From an uncultured Spartobacteria bacterium (GTDB lineage: Bacteria; Verrucomicrobiota; Verrucomicrobiia; Chthoniobacterales; Chthoniobacteraceae), in the NCBI GenBank assembly GCA_903933715.1, contig CAIZLD010000042.1, positions 1 to 47,868 on the forward strand: a stretch of 47,868 nt of DNA. Reading direction: 5' to 3'. Position 1 is the stretch's first letter; each line of letters begins with the position of its first letter. Below are positions 1 through 7,896 of this stretch, piece after piece. Under the pieces are notes generated by a model. The model saw only the letters and a list, made by a program, of their open reading frames with translations, was not told the origin of the DNA and made no database searches. The translations under genes were made by a program, and so were the position numbers.

Positions 1-15
1 CCCATGGTCGCGCGC

Positions 16-64
16 AAGCGTGAACTTCCGCTCCGGGCTACGCCCTCCGCTCCAGTTCACGCTT
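16..64. repeat. Inverted repeat at the window's left edge
   Basis: AAGCGTGAACT at 16-26 is mirrored by AGTTCACGCTT at 54-64, giving an 11-bp perfect stem. The loop contains two further CCGCTCC motifs. The rest of the 1-400 stretch holds only the terminator at 261-304; I see no convincing gene in it. It resembles the other dispersed palindromic repeats in this window but has no second copy here. Confidence 0.5.
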
Positions 65-260
65 TCCAAATCAACCCAAACCAGTAAAACACACCCCTCA
101 GACTCTCATTCAATTCTGTCCAGTACCAGGGGCCCGATCAGATTCAGCCTAAGCCATGCCGACCGGGAGGGGGGAGCGATGGCCTCAAGGAGGCACGGGT
201 GAGCCCGTTCATTGTGTAAAATCCCTCGGAATCCCGAGATGGAATGAAATCTTTAGGGCT

Positions 261-304
261 TAAAAAAATTGAGCCCCCCGCGACCGAATGGCCGCGAAGG
301 GCTC
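261..304 (-). terminator. Rho-independent terminator
   Basis: Read on the minus strand, a GC-rich hairpin (GAGCCC...CGCG paired with CGCG...GGGCTC, 271-304) is followed by AATTTTTTT (261-270). It lies about 100 bp downstream of the sugar transferase gene that ends at 402 and is the only terminator-like structure there. Confidence 0.7.
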
Positions 305-401
305 ATGTTCCCCCCAGAACATCTTTAAAATTGATAAGTCAAAACTACCGTTTTTACAAAGCGTTGCAAGAAAAAAGATCGGCTTCGGTTCCAAAAACCG
401 G

Positions 402-1790
402 TTAGTGGGCTCCTGAACCAAATAGCACGGCGGGGATTGTTTTGAAAAGAATCTTAAAATCCAGCCAGATCGACCAGTTGTCAATATAGCGCAAATCAAG
501 CTCCACCCATTCTTCAAAACTTTGGACTTTGCTGCGTCCGCTGATCTGCCAAAGGCAGGTCAGGCCCGGTTTGACGCTCAAACGCCGACGCTGGGCGTCG
601 TTTTCGAAATTCTCCACCTCATAAAGCGGCAGGGGACGGGGGCCGACCAGGCTCATGTCCCCGGCCAGGATGTTGATGAGCTGGGGCAGCTCGTCCACGC
701 TCGTCTTGCGTATCCACCGGCCAAACGGGGTGATCCGGGGATCATCGCCGACTTTGAATACCGGGCCTTGCATTTCGTTGAGGGCCGCCAGCTCCGCGCG
801 GCGCATTTCCGCATCGGTGCTCATGCTGCGGAACTTGTACATCGTGAAGGGGCGCCCGTTTTTGCCGCTTCGCTGTTGCCGGAAGATCACCGGGCCCGGC
901 ATGGTCAGTTTAATGCCGAGAAAAGCCATTAGGAAAAGGGGCGAGGCCAGGATGATGAGGGTGAGAGCCCCCACCCGGTCAATGACTCCCTTGACCAGCA
1001 GCGCCCAGGAAAGGGCGGGCGTCGTGCGGAAGACCAGCATCGGCGTGGAGCCTAGAACATCGAAACTAGGCTGCGCGATGGAGGTTTTGATGAAATCGGC
1101 CACCATCCAGGCTTCCACCCCTTCGGTTTCGCAGGCGGCAATGGCTTGCTGGAGGCGGTTCATGTTGGAGTTCGCGCCAGCCAGGATCACCCGGTTCACC
1201 GAATGCCGGTGCATCACCTCGACCAGTTCGGAAATCGGGCGACTTTCGATATCGACTTCTCCCACGATATCCATCTCGATTAACTGGAGCGGATTGAGCT
1301 TTTGGCGGAGCGCCTTGACGTCTCCCGGGCATCCTGCCAGCAAAACCGGCTCCCGGCCCGCGCCGGTGCGAGCCCGCGAGCGGAAATAACCGATGGTCAT
1401 CCGTTCCCGGGCGATCAGCAACAACGCGGCCAGGAAAGCAAATAACATGGCCACCCCCCGGCTCGGGGGCGTCAGGTGAAAGAACAACACGCAGCCGCTT
1501 AAAATCAGAGCCAGCCAAAAACCGGCGGCGGCCATTTGCCTCAAGGAGGAGCCGACCCCCTTTTGGAGCGGGTGCCCGTAAAATCCCTGAAGTTCCAGGA
1601 GAATGGGCCCAAAGGGGAGCACGATGATAACCATCCATTGGCTGTGAGAAAACGGGCCGATATCAATCAGCGGCAGCCATCGCGAACAGACGGCTCGGAG
1701 CAGGTAAGCGGCGAATAAGCCAATGCAAAGCAGGATCCCGTCAACAATCTGAAAGAGCTGGGAATTAAATTCTTGTTTTCGCCCGGTCAT
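402..1790 (-). CDS. Exopolysaccharide polyprenyl glycosylphosphotransferase (WcaJ/CpsE type)
   Basis: This 462-residue membrane protein probably transfers the first sugar-1-phosphate to undecaprenyl phosphate in exopolysaccharide synthesis. The N-terminal third has four or five hydrophobic segments. The middle (about 140-250) resembles the nucleotide-binding-like domain of this family. The C-terminal bacterial sugar transferase domain begins near residue 265 and shows FRQQRSGKNGRPFTMYKFRSM, a PxFGRWIRKTSVDELPQ stretch, LVGPRP and KPGLTCLWQISGR, all family hallmarks. Length is normal. It is divergent from aroD with about 40 bp between starts. PEP-CTERM bacteria often couple such transferases to extracellular matrix synthesis, and a PEP-CTERM protein lies 3.6 kb away, but no adjacent EPS cluster is visible. 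The sugar specificity cannot be told. Confidence 0.92.
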   Translation of the reverse strand: MTGRKQEFNSQLFQIVDGILLCIGLFAAYLLRAVCSRWLPLIDIGPFSHSQWMVIIVLPFGPILLELQGFYGHPLQKGVGSSLRQMAAAGFWLALILSGCVLFFHLTPPSRGVAMLFAFLAALLLIARERMTIGYFRSRARTGAGREPVLLAGCPGDVKALRQKLNPLQLIEMDIVGEVDIESRPISELVEVMHRHSVNRVILAGANSNMNRLQQAIAACETEGVEAWMVADFIKTSIAQPSFDVLGSTPMLVFRTTPALSWALLVKGVIDRVGALTLIILASPLFLMAFLGIKLTMPGPVIFRQQRSGKNGRPFTMYKFRSMSTDAEMRRAELAALNEMQGPVFKVGDDPRITPFGRWIRKTSVDELPQLINILAGDMSLVGPRPLPLYEVENFENDAQRRRLSVKPGLTCLWQISGRSKVQSFEEWVELDLRYIDNWSIWLDFKILFKTIPAVLFGSGAH

Positions 1791-1831
1791 CGTTGTGGGA
1801 AAGTATCAGTAATACGCCTCATAAATCCATC

Positions 1832-2539
1832 ATGTTTTTTTCCAAGCAAGTTCTTTCCTTGATTCCCGGCGCTGTGGTCGGAACCGTTTGGAGTGCCTCA
1901 TCATTGGCCTTGGGTCTCAAGTTGCGCAACGGGGCTCTGGATTTTCTGGAATTGCGCGTAGATGCTTTCGCTGCCGAGGGGGTCGATTTGGACCGCCTGG
2001 AACAACAGGTGGCCCGGTTAAAAATCCCGCTCATTGTCACAGTTCGGCATCCTCTCGAAGGTGGGGCCGGGGCTCTTAAAATTGCGGAACGCCGCGCGCT
2101 TTTTGCCCGCTTTTTACCGTATGCAAGCCTCGTGGATCTGGAGTTGCGCTCCGTGGAAGCTCTCCGGGAACTGATGGCCCAGGCTCATGCGCAAAAGGTC
2201 GGTGTGATTTTGTCACATCATGATTTCCTGAAAACGCCGTCCCTGGCCCGGCTTCGGGAGTTGCGGCGCAAGGCCACCTTCGCGGGGGCTTCCGTGTTCA
2301 AGTTGGCTTGCACGGCTCAGACGGCGCGGGATCTGGCGGTGCTGGTTGATTTCATTTCCAACGCCCGCCCTGCTTCCCCGGCCCTTGCGGTGATGGGAAT
2401 GGGGGAATTTGGAAAAATCTCCCGGCTGACGCTCGGCCGGGCCGGGTCGGTCCTGAATTACGGTTATCTGGACCAGGCGCAAGTGCCCGGGCAATGGCCC
2501 GCGCAGCTTCTTAAGGAACGGCTCGCGGAATTGGCGTAA
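1832..2539 (+). CDS. aroD: Type I 3-dehydroquinate dehydratase
   Basis: Catalyses dehydration of 3-dehydroquinate to 3-dehydroshikimate in the shikimate pathway. The class I TIM-barrel signatures are present: ELRVD (residues 40-44), the general base in SHHDF (His130), the Schiff-base lysine in FKLACTA (Lys157) and the substrate-binding GEFGKISR loop near 191-198. I chose the ATG at 1832, giving 235 residues. The frame stays open 13 codons further upstream to 1793, but that extension is unlike the family. No clear Shine-Dalgarno sequence is seen. The gene converges on rimO with only 3 bp between stop codons, so there is no room for a separate terminator. Confidence 0.93.
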   Translation: MFFSKQVLSLIPGAVVGTVWSASSLALGLKLRNGALDFLELRVDAFAAEGVDLDRLEQQVARLKIPLIVTVRHPLEGGAGALKIAERRALFARFLPYASLVDLELRSVEALRELMAQAHAQKVGVILSHHDFLKTPSLARLRELRRKATFAGASVFKLACTAQTARDLAVLVDFISNARPASPALAVMGMGEFGKISRLTLGRAGSVLNYGYLDQAQVPGQWPAQLLKERLAELA

Positions 2540-2542
2540 TCT

Positions 2543-4012
2543 TTATTCCGCCACGAGATCGTAATCTTGCGTGGCACCAATTTTGACCGTGGCGAACTGG
2601 CCCACCGGCAGTTCGCGCGGGAGAAGCACCCGGCAATCGACGTCCGGGGCGTCCGCGGAAGTGCGGCCCACCAACGGTTGCTCGACCAGCACCCGCACGG
2701 TTTGGCCGACGAACAGCTCCGCCACTTCCCGGGCAATGCGCTGTTGCAGTTTCATCGCTTTGCGGAACCGGGCTTTTTTGGTGACGGTGAGAACCTGGTT
2801 CGGAAGCTTGGCGGCCAGCGAACCTTCCTCCTGGGAGTAGGTGAAGATGCCCAGCCGCTCGAAGCGGGTCGCCTCAATAAAATCCAGGAGCGCCTGGAAA
2901 TGGGCCTCGGTTTCGCCGGGGAACCCGACGATGAACGTGGTGCGGATGGCGATGCCGGGAATGCCGGCCCGGATGCGCGCGATGAGATTCTCGATATGCT
3001 CGCGGGAGGTCTCCCGCTTCATCGCCTTGAGCATCTCCGGGTGGATATGCTGGAGGGGAATATCAATGTAGCGCGCCACTTTGTCGTTCCGGGCAATCGC
3101 GGCGATCAACTCGTCGCTCCAATGGGCCGGATGGGTGTAGAGGAGCCGAATCCAGAAGTCGCCCTTGATCTTTTGCAGTTCGTCGAGGAGAGCGGCAATC
3201 GTCGGGCCGCGCGAGGAATCGACCGGCTGGTTGGCTTTGGGGCGGGCTTCCCACCGGTCCATGCCAAAATAAGTCGTATCCTGGCTGATCAAATTGATCT
3301 CGCGCACTCCCTGGGCGACGAGAGATTTCACTTCGGCAACGACACTTTCAATCGTGCGGCTGCGGTGGCGTCCGCGCATTGCCGGGATGACGCAGAATGA
3401 GCACGGGTGGTTGCACCCCTCGGCGATTTTGACATAGGCGGAATGGGCCGGGGTGAGCCGGAAGCGCGGGGTGTCGTAGTCGGGAATGTAAACCGGCTTG
3501 CGCGTGACCAGGTCGAGCGGTTCCCAAGCCTCGTCCGCGCCGACTTCAGCGAGGACGCGCTCGATCACCGAGGCTGCATCGGCAATCTGGTCGATGCCGA
3601 TGAAGGCGTCCACCTCCGGCATTTCGGTGGCGAGTTCCTTTGAAAAGCGTTGGGCCATGCACCCGGCGACGATCACCTTCTGGCTTGCCTTGCTGCGCCG
3701 CATCCCCCGGTGCTGGTGGGCCTCAAGGATCGCGCCGATCGACTCCTCCTTGGCCGAATCGATAAAGGAGCAGGTATTTACGATGATCACATCGGCCTCG
3801 TCCGCATTGGAAGTGATTTCCATCCCCCGCGCCAGGATGCCGCCCAGCATCACTTCGGCGTCGGACAGGTTCTTGGCGCAGCCCAGGCTGATCAGGCCGA
3901 CTTTGACCGGGCTGGCGGGTTGGAATGGCTTGCGAGGCGATTTTTGAGTTGAGTGATCCACAGGGGGGCTACTTTGCCATAGGTTGATCGTTTCACAAAC
4001 CAGGAAAATCAT
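2543..4012 (-). CDS. rimO: Ribosomal protein S12 methylthiotransferase RimO
   Basis: A radical-SAM enzyme that methylthiolates an aspartate of ribosomal protein S12. The N-terminal MTTase domain carries three cluster cysteines (Cys45 in SLGCAKN, Cys81 in NTCSFI, Cys118 in AGCMAQ). The radical-SAM CxxxCxxC is Cys200, Cys204 and Cys207 in EGCNHPCSFC. A TRAM-like C-terminus ends the protein. The SLGCAKNLSDAE and CNHPCSFCVIPAMRG contexts distinguish RimO from MiaB. About 35 residues precede the first domain, so the true start may lie downstream of 4012. Confidence 0.95.
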   Translation of the reverse strand: MIFLVCETINLWQSSPPVDHSTQKSPRKPFQPASPVKVGLISLGCAKNLSDAEVMLGGILARGMEITSNADEADVIIVNTCSFIDSAKEESIGAILEAHQHRGMRRSKASQKVIVAGCMAQRFSKELATEMPEVDAFIGIDQIADAASVIERVLAEVGADEAWEPLDLVTRKPVYIPDYDTPRFRLTPAHSAYVKIAEGCNHPCSFCVIPAMRGRHRSRTIESVVAEVKSLVAQGVREINLISQDTTYFGMDRWEARPKANQPVDSSRGPTIAALLDELQKIKGDFWIRLLYTHPAHWSDELIAAIARNDKVARYIDIPLQHIHPEMLKAMKRETSREHIENLIARIRAGIPGIAIRTTFIVGFPGETEAHFQALLDFIEATRFERLGIFTYSQEEGSLAAKLPNQVLTVTKKARFRKAMKLQQRIAREVAELFVGQTVRVLVEQPLVGRTSADAPDVDCRVLLPRELPVGQFATVKIGATQDYDLVAE

Positions 4013-4094
4013 ACGGGGGCGAAATCGGGCACCAGAGCGGAAGGAGCGTGGATCACCGGCGGACCACCCCGCAAGGTGGAGCCCGCGAACACGC

Positions 4095-4123
4095 TTGTCA
4101 TGGGGAGTGTGATTTTATCTAAT
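4095..4123 (+). promoter_or_regulatory. Sigma-70-type promoter, probably giving a near-leaderless transcript
   Basis: TTGTCA (4095-4100) and TCTAAT (4118-4123) are each 5/6 matches to consensus, separated by exactly 17 bp. The predicted start of transcription is near 4130, only about 8 nt before the ATG at 4138. This agrees with the lack of any Shine-Dalgarno sequence before that gene. Confidence 0.55.
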
Positions 4124-4137
4124 GCTGTTTTGCAGCC

Positions 4138-4884
4138 ATGACAAAATTCTCCCGCGCCATACTGACCCAGCTTGCCGGGTTATCGTTACTCGGGTTGGCG
4201 ATCGTGGCGTTAGCCCGGGTGTTGCCGCTGGTCGAGTGGATCAACGAGCTTCAAGCCCGTATCCTGGCGATGCAGGTCTGGGGGGCGGTGTTGTACCCGC
4301 TGCTTTTTGCCGCCTGCAATATCCTCCTTTTGCCGGGAGGGGTCGTGGCAATGGGGGGCGGGCTTTTCTTTGGACTTTGGTGGGGGAGCTTTCTGGTACT
4401 CTTGGGAAACCTGCTCGCCGCCGCCGTGGCGTTCACGATCAGCCGCACTCTCGGCCGGAGCTGGCTGGAGCACAAATTTCAAGGCAGCCGTCGCTGGCGC
4501 GCCCTCGATGCAGCCATCGCGGAACAAGGCTGGAAAATCATCTTTTTGAGCCAGCTTCACCCCCTTTTTCCCACGAGCCTGCTCAACTATCTCTATGGCG
4601 TCACCAGCATCCGGTTTTGGCCGTGCATGCTATGGATTGGCCTGGGGCAGCTTCCCGGGTTGTTTTTGTACGCCTATTTGGGCACCCTCGCCCAATTGGG
4701 CATCAAGCTCGTTGAAGGAAAAACCCACCCCGTTCTGGCCGAGTATGGCGTCTGGTTTGGCGGCCTGTTGCTGGCCATCGCGATTACCACGGCGTTGGGC
4801 CGGATCGCGCTCCGGCTGCTGGCCCGGGTTGAAAAAGAAGAAGCGGAGGATCACGCGGAAATTTCCACAAAGTCTGCGCTTTGA
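4138..4884 (+). CDS. TVP38/TMEM64-family (VTT domain) membrane protein
   Basis: A 248-residue integral membrane protein. The central VTT/SNARE-associated segment shows the glycine-rich re-entrant motif GGVVAMGGGLFFG followed by GNLLAAAVAFTISRTLGRSW and, later, a second helix pair (PTSLLNYLYGVTSI). Five or six hydrophobic stretches are visible and the C-terminus is charged (EKEEAEDHAE). Relatives of this DedA-like superfamily are linked to membrane lipid or undecaprenyl-phosphate transport, but the substrate here is unknown. No partner gene is obvious. Confidence 0.85.
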   Translation: MTKFSRAILTQLAGLSLLGLAIVALARVLPLVEWINELQARILAMQVWGAVLYPLLFAACNILLLPGGVVAMGGGLFFGLWWGSFLVLLGNLLAAAVAFTISRTLGRSWLEHKFQGSRRWRALDAAIAEQGWKIIFLSQLHPLFPTSLLNYLYGVTSIRFWPCMLWIGLGQLPGLFLYAYLGTLAQLGIKLVEGKTHPVLAEYGVWFGGLLLAIAITTALGRIALRLLARVEKEEAEDHAEISTKSAL

Positions 4885-4977
4885 CATCGCCCGGCCCGGT
4901 GATAGCATGGTTCGAAATGAGACGAGCGCCTTAAAAACGAGCGTCCGCGTCCCTCTCCAGGAACGTTCATCCCCCCC

Positions 4978-5310
4978 ATGTCACCCCCTTCCACCCTTCA
5001 GCCGTCCATTTATTTGGATTACGGAACCGACGCCGTCACCGCCGAGGATGCTGCATGCGAAATCTGCGAGCGCGGCATGCGTTTTAACTCCCATTGGCAA
5101 TTCGAAATCGGCTCGGTTTTGCAGATCGCTTTTGCGTTTGAAAACGATCCCCGGCGGCGGATCGAGGCGGAGGGGCTTGTCATCGAATGCTGCCGCACGG
5201 GAGAACGGGAATACCTTTCCACGCTCGCTTTTGTGGATATTTCCAAGGAATTGCGCGATTCGCTTGGGCAGGTTTCCCGACGGCTGCATTTCCGGCCCAT
5301 CGGGAGTTAG
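4978..5310 (+). CDS. PilZ-like domain protein
   Basis: A 110-residue soluble protein. The pattern CEICERGMRFNSHWQFEIGSV, a hydrophobic strand (LQIAFAF), a charged turn, IEAEGLVIECC and STLAFVDIS follows the PilZ beta-barrel layout (xxSxGGxxxxS...G..l.l....V.w......G..F). The usual N-terminal RxxxR for cyclic-di-GMP binding is absent, so if it is a PilZ domain it is probably of a non-binding type. The call rests on fold pattern only. It is convergent with the PEP-CTERM gene. Confidence 0.5.
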   Translation: MSPPSTLQPSIYLDYGTDAVTAEDAACEICERGMRFNSHWQFEIGSVLQIAFAFENDPRRRIEAEGLVIECCRTGEREYLSTLAFVDISKELRDSLGQVSRRLHFRPIGS

Positions 5311-5378
5311 TGCCCAGTATTGGCTGGCCCTGGCTCTTGCAATCCCAGGTTACGCGAGGTGTATCCGCCCGCTTTATC

Positions 5379-5999
5379 CTACCCGATTTGCCAGGCAGTC
5401 CGGTTGCCGAGCATTTTCCGAGTCAAAAGCAACACGGCAAATCCCGCCGAAGCCAGACCCCACATGGAAGGTTCCGGCACCGCGATGATTTCGAGCATGT
5501 TGATGTTGCTGCTGTCCAAGGCCGAAACCGAGTCAGTCGGGAACAGAACGATATTGCCCATATCGAAAAATGGGTCGGTAGGGGCGAAATTTGAACTACT
5601 GTCCGGCACGGTGGAATTAGTGGCTGGCAGATCAAGAGCGAGTGCGACTTTGTCGAAGGCCGGGTCGGTCTCTGTAGAAGAGGTGGACGAAGCCTCAATC
5701 AAACTGGAGGAACTGGAAGTTGTCGTGGAGCCTCCGAGAGTCAAATCGCCTGTAAATGTCTGGTCCTGAATTGGTTCTGACGAGCTGGCCGTTAGAGAAC
5801 CGCTGACGACCAACGAGATATCACAGCCCGAATCGATGGGGGAAGGGATGCTTGTCCACTCGGAAACGACTGCTTGGGCGGGCTGAAAACCCCAAACAAG
5901 AAACATTCCGGCCAACAGAAATAACAGCCTGCCACGAAGCGGCGCACTGTTTCCCGGGGCTTTATCCCGAAATATTAGGTTATTTAAAAGGTTTTTCAT
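5379..5999 (-). CDS. PEP-CTERM sorting domain protein
   Basis: A 206-residue exported protein. The N-terminus has a basic stretch and a long hydrophobic core ending in QPAQA, a plausible signal peptidase site near residue 43. The middle is a low-complexity Ser/Thr-rich region (for example STTTSSSSSLIEASSTSS near 115-130) with no recognisable domain. The C-terminus has the tripartite sorting signal: VPEPSMW, a hydrophobic helix (GLASAGFAVLLL) and a basic tail (TRKMLGNR). Such proteins are exported and processed by an exosortase, usually with exopolysaccharide production. No exosortase is in the window. Confidence 0.85.
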   Translation of the reverse strand: MKNLLNNLIFRDKAPGNSAPLRGRLLFLLAGMFLVWGFQPAQAVVSEWTSIPSPIDSGCDISLVVSGSLTASSSEPIQDQTFTGDLTLGGSTTTSSSSSLIEASSTSSTETDPAFDKVALALDLPATNSTVPDSSSNFAPTDPFFDMGNIVLFPTDSVSALDSSNINMLEIIAVPEPSMWGLASAGFAVLLLTRKMLGNRTAWQIG

Positions 6000-6005
6000 C
6001 CAACT

Positions 6006-6686
6006 TCACGATAGCTGGGTGGAGGCCATCGGCCCCAAATGTAAGAAATTGGGTAGGCTGAAGTCAACCAATTTTAAATAGATCCGCTCAATGCAGTAAT
6101 CGTTGCCTGAAAAAGCGCACCTGCAACCGCCAAAAAGAGCCACCGGGATGCGACCCCGGGCGGGCGCGGTTCGCTGGGATGAAGTGCATCCGCTACTTTG
6201 TATCGCCAATATCGGCCCCGTCACCCCCGGGCCGCTGCTTAAACGTGCCTGGGCCAGCGCGGCGCGGGCGTTTGCGGTCGGCGTGAAATCGCCGCGCAAA
6301 AGGCGCAGGGCGTCCCGCTCCTCCTCGATTTCCGCCTGAGTGCGAAAACCAAGCCGCCGCAAGATCGGCACTGGAGGAGCCCAGCCATGGAGCGCTTGCA
6401 GCAGAAGGAACCCGGCCACCAGGCCGGACCAGGAATACCAGCGCCGGTCAACGGAACTCCCCAGGGCGAGCCCCAGCAAAATTTGTCCCGCCGCGCCGGT
6501 CTGGATCGCCCGTTCGATGTCCCATTCGCGGTCGAGTTCGTCCAAACGCCGCGCAAGGGTTTCGCGATCCGAGCCGCAAAACCGCTCCACGTTCTTCTGC
6601 GTCTCCTTTAGAATTCGCTCGTTGACTTTCCGGGATGTATGTTGCGAAACCCGGCTCGTCGTTTTCGGTAAAGTGATGGCTGCCAT
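6006..6686 (-). CDS. DUF2892/YgaP-transmembrane-like protein with odd C-terminus
   Basis: 226 residues preceded by a perfect AGGAGG Shine-Dalgarno 8 nt from the ATG. The core RRLDELDREWDIERAIQT, then a hydrophobic segment (ILLGLALGSSVDRRWYSWSGLVAGFLLLQALHGW), PPVPILRRLGFRTQAEIEEERDALRLLRGDF (to about residue 155) matches a family of small proteins with a DUF2892-type transmembrane hairpin. Relatives usually have WCPP where this one has WAPP. The last 70 residues are unlike the family (Cys/Ser/Pro-rich, no domain) and may be a frame-shifted or read-through tail. Function is unknown. Confidence 0.7.
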   Translation of the reverse strand: MAAITLPKTTSRVSQHTSRKVNERILKETQKNVERFCGSDRETLARRLDELDREWDIERAIQTGAAGQILLGLALGSSVDRRWYSWSGLVAGFLLLQALHGWAPPVPILRRLGFRTQAEIEEERDALRLLRGDFTPTANARAALAQARLSSGPGVTGPILAIQSSGCTSSQRTAPARGRIPVALFGGCRCAFSGNDYCIERIYLKLVDFSLPNFLHLGPMASTQLS

Positions 6687-6762
6687 TATTTAAACCTCCT
6701 CCCCTGTTTTCGGAAATGGAGCGGCAGCCAAGCGCAAGAAATCTCCCCCCAGAACGTGTTGG

Positions 6763-7021
6763 GCTGAATCGACATTCAAAAGCCGCCGCAACCCGGAGGG
6801 TTGCCAGCGAATAGCCGGTGGTTGAGCGTTAGCGACACCACCGGATGAGGTGTTTGAAAGAATTCACCCCAAAGGGGTGCAGAGACGATCGTCTCGTTTT
6901 CTGCCACCCCTTGGGGGTGAGGCGCGGTTTTACATTGAACCGGTGGTGTCGCTAACGCTCAACCACCGGCTATGGGCTTCAAACCCTTTGGGTTTGGCTC
7001 CGATCTGAATGTCGATTCAGC
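6763..7021. repeat. Palindromic MITE-like element, copy 1
   Basis: 259 bp bounded by GCTGAATCGACATTCA and its inverse. Inside are nested palindromes: tip A (GCAACCCGGAGGGTTGC), a CCGGTGGT...ACCACCGG hairpin on each side, a central CACCCC...GGGGTG hairpin and tip B (AAACCCTTTGGGTTT). Order is tip A, centre forward, tip B. The right end is flanked by TA, which is part of the stop codon of the sigma factor gene. The left end is flanked by TG rather than TA. Confidence 0.9.
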
Positions 7022-7693
7022 CTAAATCTTGTGTTTAATCCCGCGAATCGATTCGGAAAGCTTCCTTAACCCGAGTTCCAGCCGCGTTTTGATCGTGCCC
7101 AGCGGCGTTTGGGTTTCCAGGGCGATCTCGCGCTGGCTCATCCCTTTGAAGAACGCCATTTCGATCGCCTGCCGCTGGAACGGGGGCAGGACTTCGATTT
7201 TGGCCTTTAGGAAGGCCCGCATGTCCTCGAGGTGAATATCATTTTCGATCCGGTTATGCACCCACGATTCCGGCTGGCGGTCGGTCGTCACCTCAAACCG
7301 GTCCTTGGCCCGGCAATAAGCCTGACGTTTGCGGAGCCGGTCGATGGCGCGCCGCCGCGTCAAAGTGACAATCCACCCGAGCGGTTTGCCCTTATCCGAC
7401 GAATAGTTCTTGGCCTGGTGCCAAACCTGCAAAAACACTTCCTGCAACAGATCGTCGGCTTCGGCTTCATCATGGACCACCCGGATGGTCAGCGCCTTGA
7501 GGATCGAAGCATACCGGTCGTAGAGGGTCGAGAGGGCGGCAGCATTGCCTTGGGCGATCGCTTGCATGAGGGCTTCGTCGCTGATGGCTCCTTGCTCGAC
7601 GGCCGGAGCAGGGAGGGGGAGGGCGGACTCGTTTTCAGCAAGCACATCGTCGAGAGTTTCGACTTCAGAAAAATCATGAATAGTCTCTAGCAT
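7022..7693 (-). CDS. ECF-type RNA polymerase sigma factor
   Basis: 223 residues from the ATG at 7693, chosen because AAAGGA lies 6 nt upstream; the frame is open 17 codons further. Region 2 is seen in LYDRYASILKAL...DEAEADDLLQEVFLQVWHQA, with the tryptophan-containing 2.3-2.4 stretch PLGWIVTLTRRRAIDRLRKR. Region 4 (LPPFQRQAIEMAFFKGMSQREIALETQTPLGTIKTRL) has the helix-turn-helix. It resembles SigK-type ECF factors, which usually pair with an anti-sigma gene; none is adjacent. The TAG stop codon is formed by the end of the MITE-like repeat, so the C-terminus abuts that insertion exactly. Confidence 0.92.
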   Translation of the reverse strand: MLETIHDFSEVETLDDVLAENESALPLPAPAVEQGAISDEALMQAIAQGNAAALSTLYDRYASILKALTIRVVHDEAEADDLLQEVFLQVWHQAKNYSSDKGKPLGWIVTLTRRRAIDRLRKRQAYCRAKDRFEVTTDRQPESWVHNRIENDIHLEDMRAFLKAKIEVLPPFQRQAIEMAFFKGMSQREIALETQTPLGTIKTRLELGLRKLSESIRGIKHKI

Positions 7694-7896
7694 TGAAGGT
7701 CCTTTCGGTTGACCCCAAGCGTAGAGACCCCCTTCAACTCGCACAATCGGAGCCCCCCTGTTGACCTGCGGGGGTGGAAGATGAGAACCCGTTACGTGTT
7801 GACCCGGTACAAAAAAAGCCTGTGAATAAGTTGTGAACTCCCTGTGTTTTCTCTGGGGAAAACCCCGGCAAAAAGGAGTAATTTCGAGCTAGTCCA

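Noticed and set aside
260-517. 85-codon minus-strand frame at the end of the sugar transferase gene
   Set aside because: Overlaps the transferase 3' end in another frame and runs through the terminator.
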